Of a stretch of 64,000 nucleotides of DNA, positions 59,701 through 64,000 are shown piece by piece. Source of the DNA: Acanthaster planci (lineage: Eukaryota > Echinodermata > Asteroidea > Valvatida > Acanthasteridae); contig NW_019091422.1 in NCBI RefSeq assembly GCF_001949145.1, forward strand, positions 1,002,564-1,066,563, given 5' to 3'. Positions within the stretch are counted from its first letter, which is position 1. The number at the start of each line of letters is the position of its first letter. Under the pieces are notes generated by a model. The model was not told where the DNA came from. It worked only from the letters and a program-made list of their open reading frames with translations, and searched no databases. Position numbers and translations under genes: made by a program.

Positions 59701-61172
59701 CAATTGTATGTTGGCAGCCTGGCAGCCGAGGGCAATTATGTTTTAACATGACCTATTCAGATCTCACGGTCCGTTGGGCTGGCATGTTTTACAAGAGGTC
59801 CTTGGGAATTACTGTATAACTCATTAGCCACAGGGCGTTGGCGGAGAAAGCAGGCTATCGCGGTAGTCTGAAGCACGGGAGTACGTATTCCCACAACATG
59901 TGGTGTTGGCTGGGAAGATAAGGGAGTTTATATGAGGATTGAAAATCCACGGCAAAGCAGAAGCCACGATGCGAAAATTTGCAGAGAAAGTTTGCAACGT
60001 GCTAGACTTCGTATTTGATGCCATAACAAAAACGCACGTTCAACTACAACAGGTCTGCATACATCCAGTTGTAAATCAAAGTGATCCCACTCAAACTATA
60101 ACAAAATGATGAACAGATCAACAGATAAAGGTTGAGTTGCCTTTTTTTGCTGTTATGCTCGGGACTTTTTTTAAATTTAATTCACGACATTAAGGAGCTC
60201 CACGTTACTGCACTTGTAGAGTTCCCCGCTTGTTTATTAATTGCATGCGCTGGGAGGTAAAAGCGACTTCTATCTCGTGCTGTCTCGTTCTGATGGCTTC
60301 TCGATATCCCGTGTGTCCCTATAACCTGTCACAGGTTCCTGTGCAGAGATCTATGTTCTCGCCTTGCACTCTCCATTTCCCCTTCCATTCTACATGCACT
60401 TCCCTAAAGCGCTGGCTTCGTCGACTCTCGGGCGATATTCATCTAAAAGCAGACGCGGCAAAGGCCGACCGCTTGCGACCTGCTCTTAACGTCCCGATTT
60501 CAACTTCTCTGGGAGATTTTTTTTTTTGGGGGGGGACTCTCCGTGATATGCCTCGAGGCGACTTCAGAGATCTTCCACTGTCTCTCCCTGAGGAGGCCGA
60601 TGATGCAGCAGGGCGTTTTTTTCATGTCTGCTCGCGTCAGTCCGTCAGTCCCGGGTAATACTTACAACCCGCCAGTGTGTAAAGATCGATGTGCAACGTG
60701 GGAGTGTTGTACGCTGTTGCCCCTCGGGACTGACCTCGCTCGACCTGATCCCTCGCGCGTCTCTGTCTACACGCTCCATGGTTTGTCAACCTGCACACCA
60801 CTTGCTGGCTGACTACAGAGAGGACAGACGGAGACAGGCCGACAGACGAACGGACAAATGTATGCCAGAATGAGGCGGTCGTTGTTTCCCCTCGCATTCA
60901 ACCCATCAGGCTTTCCCAGCGATGATGCATGATCTCGTTGCCTAGGCAACTGCCGGCAGCGTTTTAATCACAACTCGATCACATGGGGGGGGGGTCTGAC
61001 GCAAACGAGCCGTTTGGGGGTGACCTGTGACCCAGCGAGACAGACCTGAAAACTGTCTGCTCTAATGTAAGGCGCGAAGTGTCCGAGAATTTTCTTGTGT
61101 TTTTCCTGATTGGGTTCATAGCAACTGACCATTACTGAAACCATACATTCCAACTCGGCATTTAATGCAATG
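56717..61172. other. Intergenic, no gene recognised
   Basis: It contains runs of C (57680-57688) and G (60528-60535 after an 11-T run; 60985-60994), the 18-bp tandem at 59271 and a GC-richer patch at 60400-60850. ORFs up to 142 codons have no domains. Confidence 0.5.
59271..59319. repeat. 18-bp tandem repeat, ~2.7 units
   Basis: GCAGGTAGATAGCCCTAA is followed by GCAGGTAGGTAGCCCTAG and a partial third unit GCGGGCAGACAGC. Confidence 0.5.
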
Positions 61173-61367
61173 GGCTCCGGGCTGGACCAAGAGAGGGCGC
61201 AATTGTCCTAGTAACGGAGGCTCCATTGGTAGTAGCTGCGCATCGCCCGTTCATAAACGACTATGAAACACAAGCGTTGCAGTCACATGGCTACCAATAA
61301 AATGAACTATCCCGACCAACATGGCTCTTTCCAACCGATGAGGGGGTGCTTCTGCTCAGGGCAGATA
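61173..61367 (+). repeat. Copy 3 of the ~190-bp dispersed element
   Basis: It starts GGCTCCGGGCTGGACCAAG, continues GAGAGGGCGCAATTGTCC and ends GGGGGTGCTTCTGCTCAGGG. It is the closest relative of copy 1. It is followed after only ~70 bp by the long block at 61435-62276, suggesting that element and block travelled together. Confidence 0.5.
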
Positions 61368-61434
61368 ACCATCCTTGTACATATTCATTTACACTCTGGG
61401 TTAAAGATGGTATGGTTGTCAAGTGATTGCTCAT

Positions 61435-62276
61435 TAAACCACTCGTGTGACGTCAATCTATTCAGAAACGTGTCGATTATTCTTAAAAATGTCGGAAAAT
61501 TTACAGTAAACTGTAGATTCGAAATTGTTCAATAGAGAATTTACACGTAGAGTTAGCTGTACACTGTTTTAAAAAAATCAAAATTTACGTGAACACAGAA
61601 ATCGCAGTTGTGACACTGAGTTATCGAAACGTCAAGCACAGTGACAAACGCTCTTAACCGCTGATGTTCACTCTGTATTTTTCGATTTGCCGCACTACTA
61701 CCTTTTGTGTTATGTTTGGTGGCGATTACAGCTTTTTATTTCAAGTAAAACATTCCTTTAATGTCGATTAGAATTTTTAATTGTCCATTTTTATACACAC
61801 CCCTTTGTTTTACCTCTTCCTCTGTTATTAAAGTAAACCATGAAAAAAAAACTATTTTGGTGACAATTCATGCATAATTTTACAGAACAGATTAATCGTT
61901 TTGCAACTTACCTATCAATACTCCACAGATGATATTCCAAAAAAAACCGTATTTTCCTAGCGAAGCTCTTTCCTTCGGTGATTAAGCATCTAATTCCAAG
62001 GTTGTCCGGTGCTCTTCTTGTGAAGAGAAAGTGAACAGTGGTTCACAAATTAACCACTCGCTAAACTTGCTTCTGGGTGGTGGAAAGAGTCCTCAACTCC
62101 GTACAGTCATATCCATAGCATTAGTTAACCTGAATCCAACATGTCTTCGCAGCTAACTGATAAATCTATGTGGACTAATCAGTCAAAGAAGACGGTTTGT
62201 GTGCCCAACGATCCACCACTGCAGCCGACCGCATGTCTCTGTGTGTGACTTGACGTACATCAACCTTGCATATGTT
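61435..62276 (+). repeat. Long dispersed block, copy B (~840 bp)
   Basis: This is the partner of 12975-13915 in the same orientation, shorter mainly through internal deletions. The ~190-bp element at 61173-61367 sits immediately before it. In copy A the corresponding interval is about 1.1 kb longer and contains the LINE fragment, so a later insertion probably separated element and block there. Confidence 0.5.
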
Positions 62277-64000
62277 GTAAGACAAAAAACTATAGTTGTG
62301 CACCCAGCCGAAGAGTTGCACAATTAACAGCTTGGGCCAGGTGTAAATCTTTTATTTACATGCAGATGTTACAGCTAACCAACGCTGGACAATGGATGGA
62401 ATTCATCTCGCGGCTCAAAGCCTCAGTAAACCCTTTTTGTTCCCTTGTACAATGGACAATAGTGGTGGGAGGGGCGTGGTTAAAGTCGGAGTTTGTGTCC
62501 TCCCCGTTCGATCAAAGAATTGTCACTTTTTCGTCGTTTGTCCTTCACAGAGTGGAGAACACGTTCTAGCTTTGAGTTATTGAGTTACAGATAAATCAAT
62601 CATGGGATGATGTTACACCCACTGCTGGGTTACCACTGTACGAGCTAAAATTACTGCTTCCAATAAACACCATAGACAAATATTTTGTGTAATAACTGGC
62701 ACAATGTAAATTAGTTAGGTGTCATCATTATGGGCATTGCCAGGTTTTTCCCAAGGGGCAAGATTTTTTTTTGGAGGGGGCACGAATCAGCAACAAATTG
62801 ACAAGCAGTTTACCTAGGAAGGGCGTAAATTTCGAAGAGAATTGGTGATTCTTCTCTGCTCTCCTCCATTTCTGGTTACTCCATTTCCTTTTTCCCCCCC
62901 TTTTAATTTATTTTTTTTCGGACGGAGTTGAACCCACTCGTTCCCTCCACCCCGCGAAGACATGCCTACATTCGTCTTGATATGAGTTTGGAACAAGCTC
63001 ACACACATGTCTCGCATACAGGAGTCCTAACCAGCGCTGGGCTTATGGTCAGTGTATTTCGTGAAATGTAACTATTACCTCATATTGTTGTTCAGTGTGC
63101 ACCTGCTTTCTCCAAAATGTGCAAAGCGTCGGGAACTGCGACAATGGAGGTCAAAACTTTGGACACAAAATGGCTTTCACCTACGACAAAGCCGGCGCAG
63201 TTTTGGAGAATATATTTAAAGGACAGCAACACAGAGCTTTTAAACACAAAAGAACTCTGTAATCCCCCAAGAGGGAGACTGGCCCTCGATTTTCAGTTTT
63301 CAGCCTTAAAAATGTTGGCGCTATTATTGACGTCAAAAACTACTACCACATGCCTCAACAGAGGGCGCACCTCAGGCCCAAACGGGAGAAGCGTCAGACA
63401 ATACGCATGCACATGTTTAACGGCGAGCTGGGATCGCCGGGGGCCGGGAGGAGGGGGAAGGGATAGGATAAAAATGCGCCACCAACGTGTGGACGTATCT
63501 TATCTTGTTTGTGGACCGAGGCATGCCCTCGCAATATACCCGTAATATACAAACGACCATCCTCATGCAATGCGACAGGAATGTACTTTCCTTTGGGAAA
63601 AAATTGTTTTATTACCAATCTTGATGGGAGACTATTAAAGTATATGTATAGTCTTCGCGCTTTACAGATGCCTCCCTTGTTGGAATGTTGGACTTCACTT
63701 ACCTTTGGAAAAAACTCCCTCGTAAGAGCCACGATCCTTTATTTAAGTCTGTCTACCCATAGTGTGGTGTTAAAATCATTCCACAGTATGACAGAACATC
63801 TTCGTACGTGAACGGCAGGCCGGTCCACGACGCTCTTCCCGGTGAAGTACAAAGTTAGGGGGTGCTGCTTAGCCAGGCACCAGACTACGATATCACTTTA
63901 TAATAATGTTGAGCTAAACCATCTCGTCTTTCTTCGTGCTCGTGAAATGGCCCAAAAATGGTCGTGAGAACTGATAGATTTTCTTTAAATGACGACAGAC
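62277..64000. other. Intergenic, no gene recognised
   Basis: 62731-62782 carries GGGCATTGCCAGG and a T-run/G-run junction related to the unit at 23800-24030. A 142-codon ORF (63117-63545, plus) has no domain. Nothing else is supported. Confidence 0.5.

Noticed and set aside
1-64000. CRISPR arrays, bacterial operons, rRNA genes, integrated virus
   Set aside because: No regularly spaced repeats, ribosome-binding sites, rRNA-like stretches or viral gene blocks were seen; the DNA is clearly eukaryotic.

Overview
This is eukaryotic genomic DNA, most likely from a marine invertebrate, and it is nearly all non-coding. It has an AT-rich background, no operon-like gene packing, many short palindromic and dispersed repeats, a 43-base run of N (56525-56567) and only one convincing protein-coding gene. 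The repeated palindromic octamer TAGGCCTA, the many poly-G/poly-C tracts and an intronless, GC-rich peptide-receptor-like GPCR fit an invertebrate deuterostome (echinoderm or hemichordate). That placement is inference from general impression and no marker gene fixes it.

Layout. 1-24 kb is gene-poor DNA with a 146-bp palindromic element (2917-3062), the first copy of a ~190-bp dispersed element (11618-11810), a decayed LINE reverse-transcriptase tail (12285-12535), a ~940-bp block repeated near 61.4-62.3 kb (12975-13915), a 403-bp terminal-inverted-repeat element (16761-17163) and a second dispersed-element copy (18411-18594). A GC-rich island at about 24.2-25.6 kb holds the gene: a TATA box, a short upstream ORF and a 394-codon single-exon class A GPCR on the plus strand. 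26-40 kb is almost featureless apart from an inverted dispersed-element copy (26928-27105) and isolated candidate transcription-factor sites. 40-56 kb is dense in mobile-element relics: elements at 40986-41354, 46107-46869 (about 150-bp terminal inverted repeats), 48033-48250 (one near-complete hairpin), 53975-54145, 54312-54641 and 55485-55632, plus a tRNA-derived SINE-like unit (42533-42697) and a CpG-rich NRF-1-site region (47320-47600). 56-64 kb holds the N gap, a repeat shared with 17.98 kb, and the second copy of the long duplicated block, immediately preceded by another ~190-bp element.

There is no gene cluster or pathway here. The GPCR stands alone with its own promoter, and the rest is best read as repeat-rich intergenic (or possibly intronic) DNA. 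Apart from the GPCR, the open reading frames are short, lack recognisable domains and mostly look like chance. I found no convincing new biological system. The most interesting material is the set of unnamed non-autonomous repeat families, especially the compound repeat (190-bp element plus ~0.9-kb block) and the long-arm inverted-repeat element at 46.1 kb. Repeat boundaries were found by eye and are approximate to a few bases. [Form note: the original answer gave no feature confidence values; the 0.5 on every feature is a placeholder required by the schema, not an assessment.]
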